From Stenotrophomonas maltophilia (GTDB lineage Bacteria > Pseudomonadota > Gammaproteobacteria > Xanthomonadales > Xanthomonadaceae): DNA of 64,000 bases. Below, one piece after another: positions 17,966 to 27,815 of the stretch. Under the pieces are notes generated by a model. It worked only from the letters and a program-made list of their open reading frames with translations, was not told the origin of the DNA and ran no database searches. Location: positions 1 to 64,000 of the forward strand of contig NZ_RXLZ01000015.1 of assembly GCF_003970865.1 (NCBI RefSeq), written 5' to 3'. The translations under genes and the position numbers were made by a program. Within the stretch, counting starts at the first letter, position 1, and each line of letters opens with the position of its first letter.

Positions 17966-20900
17966 CTACACCTTCTCGACCTTGACCAGGATGCACTTCG
18001 ATTCGGGCGTCTGCGAGTTGCCGTCACCGATGGCATTGGTCAGCGTATTGGCGATGTATCCGGGCTTGGCCGCACCGAGGAAGCCCCAGTGGATGGGCAC
18101 GCCCACCTGATGCACGGTCCGGCCATCGATCTGCAGGGCCTTGATGCGCTTGGTCACCATGGCTACCGCTTCGATGTGACCACGCTTGGAACTGACGCGC
18201 ACGCGGCTGCCGTTGTTGATGCCCAGCTCGTCGGCCAACGCCGCGCCGATCTCGACGAACTGCTCGGGCTGGATGATGGCGTTCAACTTGCCGTGCTTGG
18301 TCCAGAAGTGGAAATGCTCGGTCAAGCGGTAGGTGGTGGCCACATGCGGGAACTCGTCCGGCGAACCGATCTGGGCACGGTCGCTGGCGAACACGCGTGC
18401 CGCCGGGTTGTTCAGCGTCAGTGCCTGGCCGGGGCTGAGCGGGTTGCTGCGCAGTGGCGTGTCGAACGGCTCGTAGTGCTCCGGGAACGGTCCCTCGGCC
18501 ATGCCGGCCTTGGCGAAGAAGCGGGCGATGCCTTCCGGGTTCATGATGAACGGGCCCATCCCGCCGGCGGGATCTTCGTCGGCCTTGAAGTCCGGCACGT
18601 CCACGCTGCCCCAGTTCATGCCGTTCCAGGCCAGCAGCGTGCGCCGCGGGTCGAACGGCTGGCCGGCCACGTCGCACGAGGCGCGGTTGTACATCACGCG
18701 GCGGTTGGCCGGCCACGCCCAGGCCCAGCCCAGCGTATTGCCGATGCCGGTGGGGTCGCTGTTGTCACGCCGCGCCATCATGTTGCCGGTCGGGCCCCAG
18801 GCACCGATGTAGATCCAGCAGCCGGAGGAGGTGCTGCCGTCGTCGCGCAGGTCGCCGAACGCGGCCAGCTGCTCGCCGGCCTTGCGCACCAGCTTGGTCG
18901 GGTCCTTCGGATCGAACACGTCGGCCAGCGCCTTGCCGTTGTATTCCATCGCCAGTTCTTCCGGCGTCGGCAGTTCCGGGTTGGAATACTTCCAGGCCAG
19001 GTCGCGCACCGGTTCCCACCATGCACCGCCGTCCTTCTCGTACATCGCTTTGATGCGATGGAACAGCTCGGACATGATCTCGATGTCGCTGCGTGCTTCG
19101 CCCGGCGGATTGGCACCTTTCCAGTGCCACTGCAGCCAGCGCGAGGAGTTCACCACTGCGCCGTTCTCCTCGGCGAAGGAGGTGGTCGGCAGGCGGAATA
19201 CTTCGGTCTGGATGGTGCCCGGATCGACGTCGTTCAACGCACCATGGTTCTGCCAGAAGGCGATGGTCTCGGTTTCCAGCGGGTCCATGCTGACCATGAA
19301 CTTCAGCTTGGAGAACGCACTGATCAGCTTGCCCTTGTTCGGCGCCGAGGCCAGCGGATTGAAACCCTGGCAGATGTAGCCATGGATCTTGCCTTCGTTC
19401 ATCAGCTCGTACGCCTGCAGCATGTCGTACGGCTTGTCGAGCTTGGGCAGGTGGTCGAAGCACCAGTTGTTGTCGGCGGTGGCGGCATCGCCCCACCACG
19501 ACTTCATCAGGCTGACGTGGAACTTCGGGTAGTTCTGCCAGAACGACATCTGGTTGGCACGCAGCGGCTTCTGCGTGCGCTTGGCGATGTAGGCGTCGTA
19601 GTCCTGTTCGTCCTGTTTCGGCAGGGTCAGGTAGCCGGGCAGCAGGTCGGACATCAGGCCGATGTCGGTCAGGCCCTGGATGTTGGAATGCCCGCGCAGC
19701 GCGTTCATGCCACCACCGGCCACGCCGATGTTGCCCAGCAGCAGCTGCACCATGGTGCCGGCACGCACGTTCTGCGCGCCGATCGAGTGCTGCGTCCAGC
19801 CCAGCGCGTACAGGATGGTCATCGCCTTGTCCTTGCTGGCGGTGGACGCGATCATCTCCCAGACTTGGCGGATGCTGTCGGCCGGCGTGCCGCAGATGCG
19901 TTCGACCATCTCCACGGTGTAGCGCGCGTAGTGCTGCTTGAGCAGGGTGTAGACGCAGCGCGGGTCCTTCAGCGTCGGGTCGCTGCGCACGAAGCCATCA
20001 TCGCCGTACACATAGTCCCAGCTGGAACGGTCGTAGCTGCGTTTTTCCTCGTTGTAGCCCGAATACAGGCCGTCCTTGAAGGCGAACTCGTCCTTCACCA
20101 GGAACGACATGTCGGTGTAGTTCAGCACGTACTCGTGCTGGATGCGGTCCTCGGTCAACAGGTAGTTGATCAGGCCACCCAGGAACACGATGTCGGTACC
20201 GGTGCGGATCGGCGCGTACACGTCGGCCACCGCGGCCGAGCGGTTGAAGCGCGGATCGACCACGATCAGCCGGGCCTTGTTGTGTGCCTTGGCCTCGGTC
20301 ACCCATTTGAACCCGCACGGGTGCGCCTCGGCGGCATTGCCACCCATGATCAGGATCAGGTCGGCATTCTTGATGTCGACCCAGTGATTCGTCATCGCAC
20401 CACGGCCTAGCGTCGGGGCAAGACCTGCCACCGTCGGGCCGTGTCAGACACGTGCCTGGTTGTCGAATGCCAACATGCCAAGGGAGCGGACGACCTTGTG
20501 GGTCAGCACCGCGGTTTCGTTGCTGGTGGCCGAGGCCGCCAGCATGCCGGTGGTCAGCCAGCGGTTGACCGTCTGCCCGGCTTCGTTCTTCTGCACGAAG
20601 TTGGCATCGCGGTCTTCCTTCATCAGCCGTGCGATGCGGTCCAGCGCATCGTCCCAGCTCAGCCGCTTCCACTCGTTCGAACCCGGCGCGCGGTACTCGG
20701 GGTAGAGCAGGCGAGACTTGCTGTGGATGATGTCGGCCAGGCCGGCACCCTTCGGGCACAGCGTGCCGCGGTTGACCGGATGGTCCGGGTCGCCCTCGAT
20801 GTGGAAGATGCTCGGCTCGGCGTTCTTGGCGCCATCGCCGAGGCTGTACATCAGGATGCCGCAGGCCACCGAACAGTAGGTACAGGTGTTGCGGGTCTCG

Positions 20901-21034
20901 GTCGCGCGGGTCAGCTTGTACTGCCTGACCTCCGCGAGCGCGATGCCGGGCGCGAAGCCCATCAATGCCAGACTGGAGCCGACCAGGGTTGTCCCGGTCA
21001 CTTTCAGGAACTGGCGGCGGCTCATCGATGGCAT
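17966..21034 (-). CDS. fdoG: Formate dehydrogenase-N alpha subunit, selenoprotein
   Basis: Molybdo-bis-MGD catalytic subunit that oxidises formate in the periplasm. The gene is one reading frame of 1022 residues interrupted by TGA at 20444-20446, codon 197. The context [21 protein letters not shown] equals the Sec site of E. coli FdnG (U196), so this is selenocysteine and not a broken gene. The N-terminus [14 protein letters not shown] is a Tat signal, and the cluster motif [10 protein letters not shown] binds 4Fe-4S. The start at 21034 has AGGAG six bases upstream. fdoH follows after 10 bp. All factors for Sec insertion lie downstream on the same strand. Confidence 0.96.
20401..20446 (-). 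promoter_or_regulatory. Bacterial SECIS element of fdoG
   Basis: Directly after the TGA (20446-20444) the minus strand reads CACGGCC...GGCCGTG as outer arms, and GGCA-GGTCT-TGCC as the apical stem and loop (loop 20425-20421). The GGUCU loop is the SelB-binding feature of E. coli fdhF and fdnG SECIS hairpins. Position and loop both fit a working element. Confidence 0.93.
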
Positions 21035-21324
21035 GCCGTTCTCCTGGGATGGCGGGGAGGCGCAGGCCTCCGGGCTGTCGTTGGGTACGGCCCGGTTATA
21101 GCACAGGCCCCCGCACGCCCATGTGGCACAAGGCCCGGCGCCTGCCGGGCGGGCGCGCAACGGGGCCGCTCTGGTAAAGTTGCGTGCCCGCATCCCGGGG
21201 AAGCGTCTGCCGGGCCTGGTTCCAGTATGTTCCGCGCAGCCCCCGCCGTCCTGGCGCGATCCTCCGCGCCGGATCTGGAACACCGAGGAAAAATTTTGCG
21301 AAATCAACCAGTTGGGTTCCGCGC

Positions 21325-21990
21325 ATGAGCGCCCCGTCGAAGCCGTCGGACGCCGTTGCGCGCGGCACGCTGTACATCGTTGCCGCCCCGTCCGGCGCCG
21401 GCAAGAGCAGCATCGTCAATGCCACCCTGGCGCGTGACCCACAGATCGCCCTGTCGATCTCCTTCACTTCGCGCGCGATGCGCCCGGGTGAAGTGAACGG
21501 CCAGCATTACCACTTCGTCTCTGCGGAGAAGTTCGAGGAAATGATCGCCGCCGGCGACTTCTTCGAGCATGCCTGGGTGCACGGTGACTGGAAGGGGACC
21601 GCCCGCCAGTCGGTGGAGCCGCAGCTGGCCGCCGGCCAGGACGTGCTGCTGGAAATCGACTGGCAGGGCGCGCAGCAGGTGCGCCAGCTGGTGCCGGGCA
21701 CGGTCACCGTGTTCATCCTGCCGCCGTCCAAGCAGGCCCTGCAGGACCGCATGCGCAAGCGCGGCCAGGACAGCGAGGCGGTCATCGCCCAGCGCCTGGG
21801 CGCGGCCCGCGATGAAATGCTGCACTTCAACGAGTTCGACTACGTCATCGTCAACGAGGTATTCGACACCGCGGTGGACGAGCTGTGCGCCATCTTCACC
21901 GCCAGCCGCCTGCGCCGGGAGGCCCAGAAGGTCCGCCACGCCGGCCTGATCCAGGCCCTGTTGACCCCCGATCCGGGCGCAACTGACTGA
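21325..21990 (+). CDS. gmk: Guanylate kinase
   Basis: Phosphorylates GMP to GDP with ATP. The start MSAPSKPSDAVARGTLYIVA gives 221 aa; a longer in-frame ATG upstream adds nothing of the family. The P-loop is APSGAGKSS, GMP-binding blocks are SFTSRAMRPGEVNGQHYHFV and EHAWVHG, and the lid region is RMRKRGQDSEAVIAQRL. It starts the gmk-rpoZ-spoT row that is conserved in gammaproteobacteria. The 290-bp gap to fdoG must hold two divergent promoters, but I find no convincing pair of boxes. Confidence 0.97.
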   Translation: MSAPSKPSDAVARGTLYIVAAPSGAGKSSIVNATLARDPQIALSISFTSRAMRPGEVNGQHYHFVSAEKFEEMIAAGDFFEHAWVHGDWKGTARQSVEPQLAAGQDVLLEIDWQGAQQVRQLVPGTVTVFILPPSKQALQDRMRKRGQDSEAVIAQRLGAARDEMLHFNEFDYVIVNEVFDTAVDELCAIFTASRLRREAQKVRHAGLIQALLTPDPGATD

Positions 21991-22100
21991 TTCCAAAAGA
22001 ATCGGGCAGGGGCTGGCTTGATTTTGTCCAGTCCCTGCCAGTACACTCCGTCCCCTTTCCCTCATTCGACTGAGCGGCCGACCGGTCGCCGGGAGCCCGT

Positions 22101-22400
22101 ATGGCCCGCATCACCGTAGAAGATTGCCTGGAAGTCGTTAACAACCGTTTCGAACTGGTCATGATGGCTTCCAAGCGTGCCCGCCAGCTCGCCAACGGCG
22201 TGCAGGCCACGCTGGACAACAGCGAGACCGAGGACAAGCCGACCGTGCTGGCGCTGCGCGAAATCGCCGCCCGCAAGATCGACAACGCGCTGATCGACGA
22301 AGTCGAGAAGGCCGAGCGTGAGCGTGCCGAGCGCGAAGCGCTGGAGTGGGCTGCCGCGGAAGTGGTCGCCGACGAAGACATGTCCAAGAACGACGATTGA
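22101..22400 (+). CDS. rpoZ: RNA polymerase omega subunit
   Basis: Small (99 aa) subunit that helps fold beta-prime and, in many proteobacteria, forms one of the ppGpp sites. [20 protein letters not shown] and the KRARQL segment are diagnostic. The acidic tail is typical. It lies between gmk and spoT, which links the ppGpp enzyme with the polymerase subunit it acts on. A terminator follows. Confidence 0.97.
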   Translation: MARITVEDCLEVVNNRFELVMMASKRARQLANGVQATLDNSETEDKPTVLALREIAARKIDNALIDEVEKAERERAEREALEWAAAEVVADEDMSKNDD

Positions 22401-22433
22401 TCGCATCGATCAACGTAATCGTTGGATGTGCCG

Positions 22434-22459
22434 AACAGCCCGCCCCGTGCGGGCTGTTT
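22434..22459 (+). terminator. Terminator after rpoZ
   Basis: AACAGCCCGC pairs with GCGGGCTGTT around a short CCCGT loop and is followed by a short T run. It separates rpoZ from spoT, so spoT probably has its own promoter or relies on read-through. Confidence 0.75.
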
Positions 22460-22506
22460 CGCATTCAGGATTTGCCGTAAACGTCGCGCTGGAATAGGCT
22501 TCGGGC

Positions 22507-24669
22507 ATGAACCCAGGCCCCACTGCCAAGGTCGCCGCAGCCCCCGCTGCCGCCGTACCCGACTACGTCCTCCAGCTTGAACGCGCCGCCCATTACCTGC
22601 CGCCGGAACAGCTGCCGCTGTTGCGCCGTGCCTGGGAAGTCGGAGCCTCCGCGCACGCTGGGCAGACGCGCAAGTCGGGCGAGCCCTATATCACCCATCC
22701 GGTGGCCGTGGCCCAGGTGCTGGCCGAGCTCGGCCTGGACGTGGAAGCGCTGATCGCCGCGATCCTGCACGACACCATCGAAGACACCCCGCTGACCCGT
22801 GAGGCGCTGGCCGCCGAGTTCGGCGAAGCCGTGGCCGAACTGGTCGACGGCGTGACCAAGCTGGACAAGCTGAAGTTCCGCGACCGCCAGGAAGCGGCCG
22901 CCGAGAGCTTCCGCAAGATGCTGCTGGCGATGTCGCGCGACCTGCGCGTGATCATGATCAAGCTGGCCGACCGCCTGCACAACATGCGCACGCTGGGCGC
23001 GCAGAGCCGCGAAGCGCGCGGCCGCATCGCCCGCGAGACGCTGGAGATCTACGCGCCCATCGCCCAGCGCCTGGGCATGAGCCTGGTCAAGAGCGAGCTG
23101 CAGAACCTCGGCTTCAAGGCGCTGTATCCGTGGCGTCACGCGATTCTGGAAAAGCACATCCGCAGCCAGCCGGTGGTACGCCGTGAAGCGCTGGCGCAGG
23201 TGGAAGTGCAGCTGTCGCAGCGGCTGGCGAAGGAAGGTATCGAGCACCGCCTGGTCAGCCGCATCAAGACCCCGTGGAGCATCTACAACAAGATGCGCGA
23301 CGAGAACAAAACCTTCGACCAGGTGATGGACGTGTTCGGCTTCCGCCTGGTCGTGCGCAGCGTGCCCAGCTGCTACCACGCGCTGGGCTCGGTGCACGCC
23401 ACCTTCAAGCCGCTGGATGGCCGCTTCCGCGACTTCATCGCCATTCCCAAGGCCAACGGTTACCAGTCGCTGCACACCGTGCTGTTCGGGCCGTATGGTT
23501 CGCCGATTGAAGTGCAGATCCGTACCGAGGAAATGGACCTGATCGCCGAACGCGGCGTGGCCGCGCACTGGACCTACAAGTTCGGTGGCGATTCGCCCAA
23601 CAGCGCGCAGAGCCGCGCGCACGCCTGGATCGTCGAACTGATCGATTCGCAGCGTGCTGCCGGGTCCTCGCTGGAATTCCTCGACAACGTCAAGGTCGAC
23701 CTGTTCCCGGACGAGGTCTACCTGTTCACGCCGAAGGGCAAGATCCTGGCCCTGCCGCGCAATTCCACCGCGCTCGATTTCGCCTACGCCGTGCATACCG
23801 ACGTCGGCAACATGGCGGTGGCCTCGCGCGTGGACAAGAAACTGGTGCCGCTGCGCACCAAGCTGGTGTCCGGGCAGTCGGTGGAGATCATCACCGCACG
23901 CTCGGCCACGCCGAAACCGCAGTGGCTGGAATTCGTGGTCACCAGCAAGGCGCGCACCGCCATCCGCCACCAGCTCAAGCAGCTGGAGCACGAAGACGCC
24001 GTGCAGCTGGGCCACCGCATGCTCGACCGTGCGCTGGAGGCGATGGATTCCTCGCTGGAGCGGCTGCCGAAGGGGCGCCTGGATGCGTTCCTGGCCGAGC
24101 ATCGTTTCCCGCGCCTGGAGGCGCTGCTGGCCGAGGTCGCGCTGGGCAACTGGATGCCGACCCAGGCCGCGCAGGCGCTGATGGCCTACGCCGAACTGCG
24201 TGGCGGCCCGCATTCGCGCCATCACTCGCAGGAAAAGATCCTGATCAACGGCAGCGAGCGCGGCGTGGTCACCTTCGCCGGCTGCTGCCAGCCGATTCCC
24301 GGCGACGAGATCATGGGCTACCACACCGCCGGCAAGGGCATCGTGGTGCACCGGATGGACTGCCCGAACCTGGCCGAGCTGCGCAAGTCGCCCGAGCGCT
24401 GGGTGCCGATCGGTTGGGACACCACCGTCTCCGGCGACTACGACACTTCGCTGGTGGTGGAAGTGGAGAACGGCACCGGCGTGCTGGCGCAGCTGGCCGC
24501 CGCCATCGCGCAGAGCCATTCCAACATCGAACGCGTGGACTACCTGGACCGCGACTTCAACGCCGCCGTGCTGGCGTTCAACATCCAAGTGCGCGACCGC
24601 AACCACCTGGCCGAAGTGATGCGCCGCCTGCGCCGCCTGTCGGTCGTGCAGGCCGTGCGCCGCCAGTAG
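22507..24669 (+). CDS. spoT: Bifunctional (p)ppGpp synthetase/hydrolase
   Basis: Controls the stringent response. The 720 residues have the standard order: HD hydrolase (HDTIEDTPLT near 90), synthetase (DVFGFRLVV, RFRDFIAIPKANGYQSLHT, about 270-330), TGS (VYLFTPKGKILALPRNSTAL, about 400-460), helical region, and ACT at the C-terminus. RFRD is the basic RxKD-type motif of bifunctional enzymes, in contrast to the acidic ExDD motif of RelA. The stop TAG lies in a GTAG that starts a truncated GTAGATCC-type repeat. Confidence 0.96.
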   Translation: MNPGPTAKVAAAPAAAVPDYVLQLERAAHYLPPEQLPLLRRAWEVGASAHAGQTRKSGEPYITHPVAVAQVLAELGLDVEALIAAILHDTIEDTPLTREALAAEFGEAVAELVDGVTKLDKLKFRDRQEAAAESFRKMLLAMSRDLRVIMIKLADRLHNMRTLGAQSREARGRIARETLEIYAPIAQRLGMSLVKSELQNLGFKALYPWRHAILEKHIRSQPVVRREALAQVEVQLSQRLAKEGIEHRLVSRIKTPWSIYNKMRDENKTFDQVMDVFGFRLVVRSVPSCYHALGSVHATFKPLDGRFRDFIAIPKANGYQSLHTVLFGPYGSPIEVQIRTEEMDLIAERGVAAHWTYKFGGDSPNSAQSRAHAWIVELIDSQRAAGSSLEFLDNVKVDLFPDEVYLFTPKGKILALPRNSTALDFAYAVHTDVGNMAVASRVDKKLVPLRTKLVSGQSVEIITARSATPKPQWLEFVVTSKARTAIRHQLKQLEHEDAVQLGHRMLDRALEAMDSSLERLPKGRLDAFLAEHRFPRLEALLAEVALGNWMPTQAAQALMAYAELRGGPHSRHHSQEKILINGSERGVVTFAGCCQPIPGDEIMGYHTAGKGIVVHRMDCPNLAELRKSPERWVPIGWDTTVSGDYDTSLVVEVENGTGVLAQLAAAIAQSHSNIERVDYLDRDFNAAVLAFNIQVRDRNHLAEVMRRLRRLSVVQAVRRQ

Positions 24670-24685
24670 ATCCCGCGCGTACCCG

Positions 24686-24796
24686 GTAGTGCCGGCCGCT
24701 GGCCGGCAATCGCGATGCAGCCGAGGATCCATGGGTTGCCGGCCAGCGGCCGGCACTACCGAAGCGGTGCGGTAGATCCACGCCATGCGTGGATGC
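24686..24796. repeat. SMAG pair plus single SMAG
   Basis: Two facing GTAGTGCCGGCC-type palindromes (24686-24760) can pair over their whole length as one hairpin after spoT. A GTAGATCCACGCC/GCGTGGAT unit (24772-24796) follows, 55 bases before ridA. Confidence 0.85.
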
Positions 24797-24850
24797 ACCC
24801 CCAGCCGGTACAATCACCGCTCTGTTTTCCCCCAAGCACCGGAGCGACCC

Positions 24851-25237
<387 letters not shown>

Positions 25238-25244
25238 CCGCCAC

Positions 25245-27356
25245 GTGGCACGCAAGGCGGCGGTCACCCCGGTCCTGTCACCGTCCGGCGAAGCATCCTT
25301 GGCGATGCTTGCCGGCGTGGGTCCGGCCGTGGCCGCCAAACTGCAGGCGCGTGGCCTGGCCACCCTGCAGGATCTCTGGCTTCATCTGCCGCTGCGCTAC
25401 GAAGACCGGACCCGGCTGACCCGCATCGAAGACCTGCGCAACGGCGTGCCGGCACAGGTGGAAGGGCGGGTGGTCGCGGTCGAGCGCGGCATGCGCTACC
25501 GGCCGATGCTGAAAGTGGCGGTGGAAGACGAAGGGCAGGGCACCCTGGTGCTGCGCTTCTTCCATTTCCGCCAGCAGCAGGTCGGCCAGTTCGCGGTCGG
25601 CAACCGGCTGCGCTGCTTCGGCACGCCCAAACCCGGCCACCTCGGCCTGGAAATCGTCCATCCCAGCTACCAGGTGCTGGGCCGCAACGACGATCCAGAA
25701 CTCGGCGACCGCCTCGACCCGGTGTATCCCACCGTCGAAGGCGTCGGCCCGATGACCATGCGCAAGTTGATTGGCCAGGCCCTGGACCGCCTGCCCGAGG
25801 AAAGTACGCTGGAGCTGCTGCCCAGCGGCTGGCTGGATGGCCTGGGCCTGCCGTCACTGCGCAGCGCGCTGCTGACCGTGCACCGGCCGCCACCGGATGC
25901 CGACCTGGCCGCGCTGGCTGCCGGCACCCATCCGGCGCAGCGCCGCCTGGCGATGGAAGAGCTGCTGGCCCATCACCTCAGCCTGCGTCGCCAGCGCATT
26001 GCCTTGCAGGCACACCATGCACCGCCGCTGGCCGGTCCCGGCAAGCTGGGCAAGGCGCTGCTGAAGCAGCTGCCGTTCGCGCTGACCGGCGCACAGGCGC
26101 GCGTGTTCAAGCAGATCCGCGAAGACCTCGCGCGCCCCAGCCCGATGTTGCGGCTGGTGCAGGGCGACGTCGGCTCCGGAAAGACCGTGGTCGCCGCGCT
26201 GGCGGCGATGCTGGCGGTGGAGCAGGGCAAGCAGGTTGCGTTGGCCGCCCCGACTGAACTGCTGGCCGAACAGCACCTCAACAACCTGCGCGGCTGGCTG
26301 GAACCGCTCGGCGTACGCATCGCCTGGCTGGCCGGCAAGGTCACCGGCAAGGCGCGCGCCAAGGTGATGGAGCAGGTCGCCAACGGTGAAGCGCAGGTGG
26401 TGGTTGGTACCCACGCGCTGATGCAGGAGGCGGTGGTGTTCCAGGATCTGGCCCTGGCCATCGTCGATGAACAGCACCGCTTCGGCGTGCACCAGCGGTT
26501 GGCGCTGCGAGACAAGGGCGCGGGCGCACACAGCGTGCCGCACCAGTTGGTGATGACCGCCACGCCGATTCCGCGCACGCTGGCGATGTCTGAGTACGCG
26601 GACCTGGATGTGTCGGCCATCGACGAACTGCCGCCCGGCCGCACCCCGGTGCAGACCGTGGCACTCAACAATGATCGTCGTCCCGAGCTGATCGAGCGCA
26701 TCGCATTGGCCTGCCAGGAAGGGCGGCAGGTGTACTGGGTGTGCACGCTCATCGAAGAAAGCGAAGAACTGGATGCCACCCCCGCGCAGGCCACCTACGA
26801 ATCGCTGCAGGCGCTGCTGCCCGGCGTTCGCGTGGGGTTGGTGCATGGCCGCCTGAAAGCCGCCGAGAAGCTGGCGACGATGGTGGCGTTCAAGGCCGGC
26901 GACATCGACCTGCTGGTGGCGACCACGGTGATTGAAGTGGGCGTGGACGTGCCCAATGCGTCGTTGATGGTGATCGAGAACGCCGAGCGCCTGGGCCTGG
27001 CCCAGCTGCACCAGCTGCGTGGCCGCGTCGGACGTGGTTCGGCGGTGTCGCGCTGCGTGCTGCTGTACCAGGCCCCGCTCTCGCAGATGGCACGCGAGCG
27101 CCTGCAGACCATGCGCGAAACCAACGATGGATTCGTCATCGCCGAAAAGGATCTGGAACTGCGCGGCCCCGGCGAACTGCTGGGTACCCGGCAGACCGGC
27201 CTGGCCGGTTTCCGCATCGCCGACCTGGCCCGCGACGCCGGCCTGCTGCCCGGCGTGCATGACCTGGCCGAGCGCCTGCTGGACCAGCAACCCGCGCTGG
27301 CTGATCGAGTGGTGCAGCGCTGGATCGGCACCGCCGTGCGTTACGCCTCGGCGTAA
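25245..27356 (+). CDS. recG: ATP-dependent DNA helicase RecG
   Basis: Remodels stalled forks and Holliday junctions. The GTG at 25245 is the first plausible start, eight bases after ridA, and gives 703 aa, close to E. coli (693). The wedge domain lies within about residues 1-150. Helicase motifs are GDVGSGKTVVA (Walker A), IVDEQHRFGVHQR (DExH), MTATPIPRTLAMS (motif III), TTVIEVGVDVPNASLMVI (motif V) and QLRGRVGRG (motif VI). A later ATG would remove part of the N-terminal domain. Confidence 0.96.
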   Translation: MARKAAVTPVLSPSGEASLAMLAGVGPAVAAKLQARGLATLQDLWLHLPLRYEDRTRLTRIEDLRNGVPAQVEGRVVAVERGMRYRPMLKVAVEDEGQGTLVLRFFHFRQQQVGQFAVGNRLRCFGTPKPGHLGLEIVHPSYQVLGRNDDPELGDRLDPVYPTVEGVGPMTMRKLIGQALDRLPEESTLELLPSGWLDGLGLPSLRSALLTVHRPPPDADLAALAAGTHPAQRRLAMEELLAHHLSLRRQRIALQAHHAPPLAGPGKLGKALLKQLPFALTGAQARVFKQIREDLARPSPMLRLVQGDVGSGKTVVAALAAMLAVEQGKQVALAAPTELLAEQHLNNLRGWLEPLGVRIAWLAGKVTGKARAKVMEQVANGEAQVVVGTHALMQEAVVFQDLALAIVDEQHRFGVHQRLALRDKGAGAHSVPHQLVMTATPIPRTLAMSEYADLDVSAIDELPPGRTPVQTVALNNDRRPELIERIALACQEGRQVYWVCTLIEESEELDATPAQATYESLQALLPGVRVGLVHGRLKAAEKLATMVAFKAGDIDLLVATTVIEVGVDVPNASLMVIENAERLGLAQLHQLRGRVGRGSAVSRCVLLYQAPLSQMARERLQTMRETNDGFVIAEKDLELRGPGELLGTRQTGLAGFRIADLARDAGLLPGVHDLAERLLDQQPALADRVVQRWIGTAVRYASA

Positions 27357-27363
27357 TGCCACC

Positions 27364-27529
27364 TTGATGGGTGTGGACCTTGGTCCGCACATCCACGCAT
27401 GGCGTGGATCAACATCGCGCTGCGCGCGGGAGTCGAGCAAGGCTCGACTCTACAGACAGCGCTTTCGATCATTTCCATGTTCATCCACGCATTGCATGGA
27501 TGTGTCGACCAAGGTCGACACCCACCAAC
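27364..27529. repeat. SMAG array after recG
   Basis: At least four palindromes in a row: GTGTGGACC/GGTCCGCAC, ATCCACGC/GCGTGGAT, GAGTCGAGC/GCTCGACTCTAC, then ATCCACGC/GCATGGAT joined to TGTCGACC/GGTCGACA. Almost every SMAG subtype of the window is present here. The last unit leads directly into structured repeat copy C. Confidence 0.8.
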
Positions 27530-27565
27530 ATCCGCCGTTCCGGCAGACCGCGGAAATCTGTCGAA

Positions 27566-27667
27566 GGCGGGGTGGGTCCGGTTGCGGGGGCGTGAGCCGC
27601 ATGGATGCGGCGACCGAGCTTACATGGACGTACTTGCAGCGTCCCCCGCAACCGGACCCACCCTGCC
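27566..27667 (+). repeat. Structured repeat, copy C
   Basis: The outer arms 27566-27590 and 27643-27667 pair over 25 positions with a single G-T wobble. The inner hairpin is GCCGC-ATGGAT-GCGGC (27596-27611), then the core GAGCTTACATGGACGTACTT. It is nearly identical to copy B, including about 60 bp on either side. It lies between recG and the nucleoside hydrolase, both on the + strand, so it is the copy most likely to be transcribed in the + direction. Confidence 0.8.
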
Positions 27668-27815
27668 ATCCCCAGGAAACCAGCTTTTGCCGTTGCTCTG
27701 GCGTTTGCCGTTGATTCGGCGGGTGCAGGGCGCAGCCCTGCCGAACCCCAATCCCCGTACTTGCAACGGTCATCATCCCGGTCCACACTTCGTTGCCGAT
27801 CTGAAGACGGCAACG

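Noticed and set aside
17810-20410. 866-codon open frame opposite fdoG
   Set aside because: Antisense shadow of a conserved gene; no recognisable motif and biased His/Val/Gly/Gln composition.
20441-20449. In-frame stop splitting the formate dehydrogenase gene in two
   Set aside because: The TGA stands at the known Sec position with conserved flanks and a SECIS hairpin, and all sel genes are adjacent. It is recoding, not a pseudogene.
22465-24813. 782-codon open frame opposite spoT
   Set aside because: Antisense shadow; spoT has all expected domains on the + strand.
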